Translations under genes and position numbers: made by a program
NCBI GenBank assembly: GCA_020639075.1
Contig: JACKHI010000002.1
Coordinates: 310,001-374,000 of the forward strand
Direction: 5' to 3'
DNA: 64,000 nt
DNA from: Phycisphaerales bacterium
Lineage (GTDB): Bacteria; Planctomycetota; Phycisphaerae; UBA1845; UTPLA1
The notes under the pieces: generated by a model
The model's input: only the letters and a program-made list of their open reading frames with translations
The model's database searches: none
What the model was told of the DNA's origin: nothing
Shown here: positions 63,099-64,000 of the stretch, one piece after another
Layout of the letters: every line of letters starts with the position of its first letter
How positions within the stretch are numbered: the first letter of the stretch is position 1

Positions 63099-64000
63099 GT
63101 GGATCGATTCGTTATCAATGGCAACAAACGGCTGAAGGGCACGATTCGTGTCAATGGCTCGAAGAACGCATCATTGCCGATCCTCGCGGCCTCTCTTTTG
63201 ACGGAAGGCGAGAGCACGATCAAGGGCGTTCCCGATCTCTCCGACACGCAGCACCTGTGTTACCTTCTCGAACGCCTCGGGATGCAGGTGACGCGCGAAG
63301 AGAAGGGCGACATCAAGCTGCGCGTTGAGGACGAGATGAACTGTCACGCCGAGTACGACCTCGTTCGCAAGATGCGGGCGAGCGTCTGCGTGATGGGGCC
63401 GCTCCTGGCGCGGCGCGGACGTGCGCAAGTGAGCCTCCCCGGCGGTTGCAACATCGGCTATCGACCGATCGGTCTGCATCTGCAGGGGCTCGAAGCGCTG
63501 GGCGCCGACGTCGAATTGATCGGCGGCGACATTCATCTCAAGGCGAAGAAGCTGCGTGGCGCGGAGGTATTTCTCGGAGGACCGTTCGGGTCGACGGTGC
63601 TTGGCACGGCAAACGTGTTGATGGCTGCATGCCTTGCAGAGGGAACAACGGTTATCGAGTGTGCTGCATGCGAGCCGGAGGTGACGGACCTCGCGGATTA
63701 TCTGAACAAGTGCGGCGCGCGAATCACGGGGCAGGGCACGCCGCGGATCACGATCGAGGGCGTTACGCAGCTTCGCGGCTGCGAGCATGAAATCGTGCCG
63801 GACCGCATCGAGGCGGGAACGTTCATCATCGCGTCTGCGATTACGAACGGTGACGTGAAGATTGAGAATTGCCGATTGGATCACTTGCTGGCGCTCGTGG
63901 ATCGCCTGCGTGCGATCGGCGTGAATGTCGAGCGTACGGCGGACGGCATGGTGCAAGTGTCATCGGCACGGCGACTCGAGCCGGTGACGATCACGACGCA
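63099..64000 (+). CDS. murA: UDP-N-acetylglucosamine 1-carboxyvinyltransferase, partial (cut at the right window edge)
   Basis: The first committed enzyme of peptidoglycan synthesis, adding enolpyruvate to UDP-GlcNAc; also the fosfomycin target. About 300 of an expected ~420 residues are visible. Diagnostic sites: NGSKNASLPIL (Lys22), RKMRASVCVMGPLLARRG, and VSLPGGCNIGYRPIGLHLQG with the reactive Cys117 (Cys115 in E. coli numbering) and the conserved Arg. The start is a GTG at 63099 with AGGGGG upstream. It is consistent with a peptidoglycan-containing planctomycete, together with the L,D-transpeptidase at 35.3 kb. Confidence 0.95.
   Translation, partial: MDRFVINGNKRLKGTIRVNGSKNASLPILAASLLTEGESTIKGVPDLSDTQHLCYLLERLGMQVTREEKGDIKLRVEDEMNCHAEYDLVRKMRASVCVMGPLLARRGRAQVSLPGGCNIGYRPIGLHLQGLEALGADVELIGGDIHLKAKKLRGAEVFLGGPFGSTVLGTANVLMAACLAEGTTVIECAACEPEVTDLADYLNKCGARITGQGTPRITIEGVTQLRGCEHEIVPDRIEAGTFIIASAITNGDVKIENCRLDHLLALVDRLRAIGVNVERTADGMVQVSSARRLEPVTITT

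Overview
The window is a high-GC, gene-dense chromosomal segment that looks like a planctomycete, most likely Phycisphaerae-like. The evidence is a PEP-CTERM protein, secreted proteins ending in paired EF-hand (dockerin-like) segments, a zinc-ribbon protein of the CPxC/CPECG type, an archaeal-type topoisomerase VI A subunit, alkaline-phosphatase-superfamily enzymes in sugar clusters, and many GAA-capped hairpin repeats between genes. The taxon is inferred from gene content, not from a marker-gene comparison. 43 protein genes are supported (two cut by the window edges). I saw no rRNA, tRNA or CRISPR array.

Layout. 0-10 kb: a C-terminal processing protease (cut at the left edge), an acetyl-CoA hydrolase/transferase-GNAT fusion, and four exported proteins (a TSP3/PKD-like protein, a dockerin-like protein, a helical lipoprotein and an unknown). 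10.6-17.8 kb: an RND efflux operon (Cys/His-rich small protein, TolC-like, adaptor, permease, lipoprotein), followed by a lipase-like hydrolase. 19-25.6 kb: a WxxGxW surface protein, rpsD, a DUF1579-like lipoprotein and a membrane TPR protein. 25.7-35 kb: a first glycan cluster, with a four-gene minus-strand operon (two GT4 enzymes, a sulfatase-like enzyme, a left-handed beta-helix/capsule-type fusion) divergent from a large glycosyltransferase and a sulfotransferase. 35.3-40.9 kb: an L,D-transpeptidase, a PEP-CTERM gene framed by ~155-bp direct repeats, citrate synthase divergent from sucC, a heptamer repeat array and a GyrI-like protein. 41.3-49.3 kb: a second glycan cluster, with two membrane proteins divergent from a GT2, an amidotransferase-PP-loop fusion, a methyltransferase, a flippase and a small EamA protein. 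50.5-53.8 kb: a relatively A/T-rich segment holding a membrane beta-helix protein with a papain-like C39 domain and a zinc-ribbon membrane protein, bounded by hairpin repeats. 54.9-64 kb: topoisomerase VI subunit A, a split Aer-like pair (PAS protein plus soluble MCP), another dockerin-like protein, a VOC protein, a B12-type radical SAM protein, an ABC ATPase-GNAT fusion and murA (cut at the right edge).

How the parts fit. Housekeeping genes (rpsD, gltA, sucC, murA, the S41 protease) are interleaved with cell-surface functions: two operons for a sulfated or amidated polysaccharide, exported anchored or calcium-binding proteins, and metal efflux. The intergenic spaces hold the most unusual material: at least three families of hairpin element whose stems vary by compensatory change between copies, a 29-unit perfect heptamer array, and a 10-bp phased TTTGCR array beside the topoisomerase gene. 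The least familiar proteins are the membrane beta-helix/C39-like fusion and the ABC-GNAT fusion, the latter with a palindrome over its predicted promoter.
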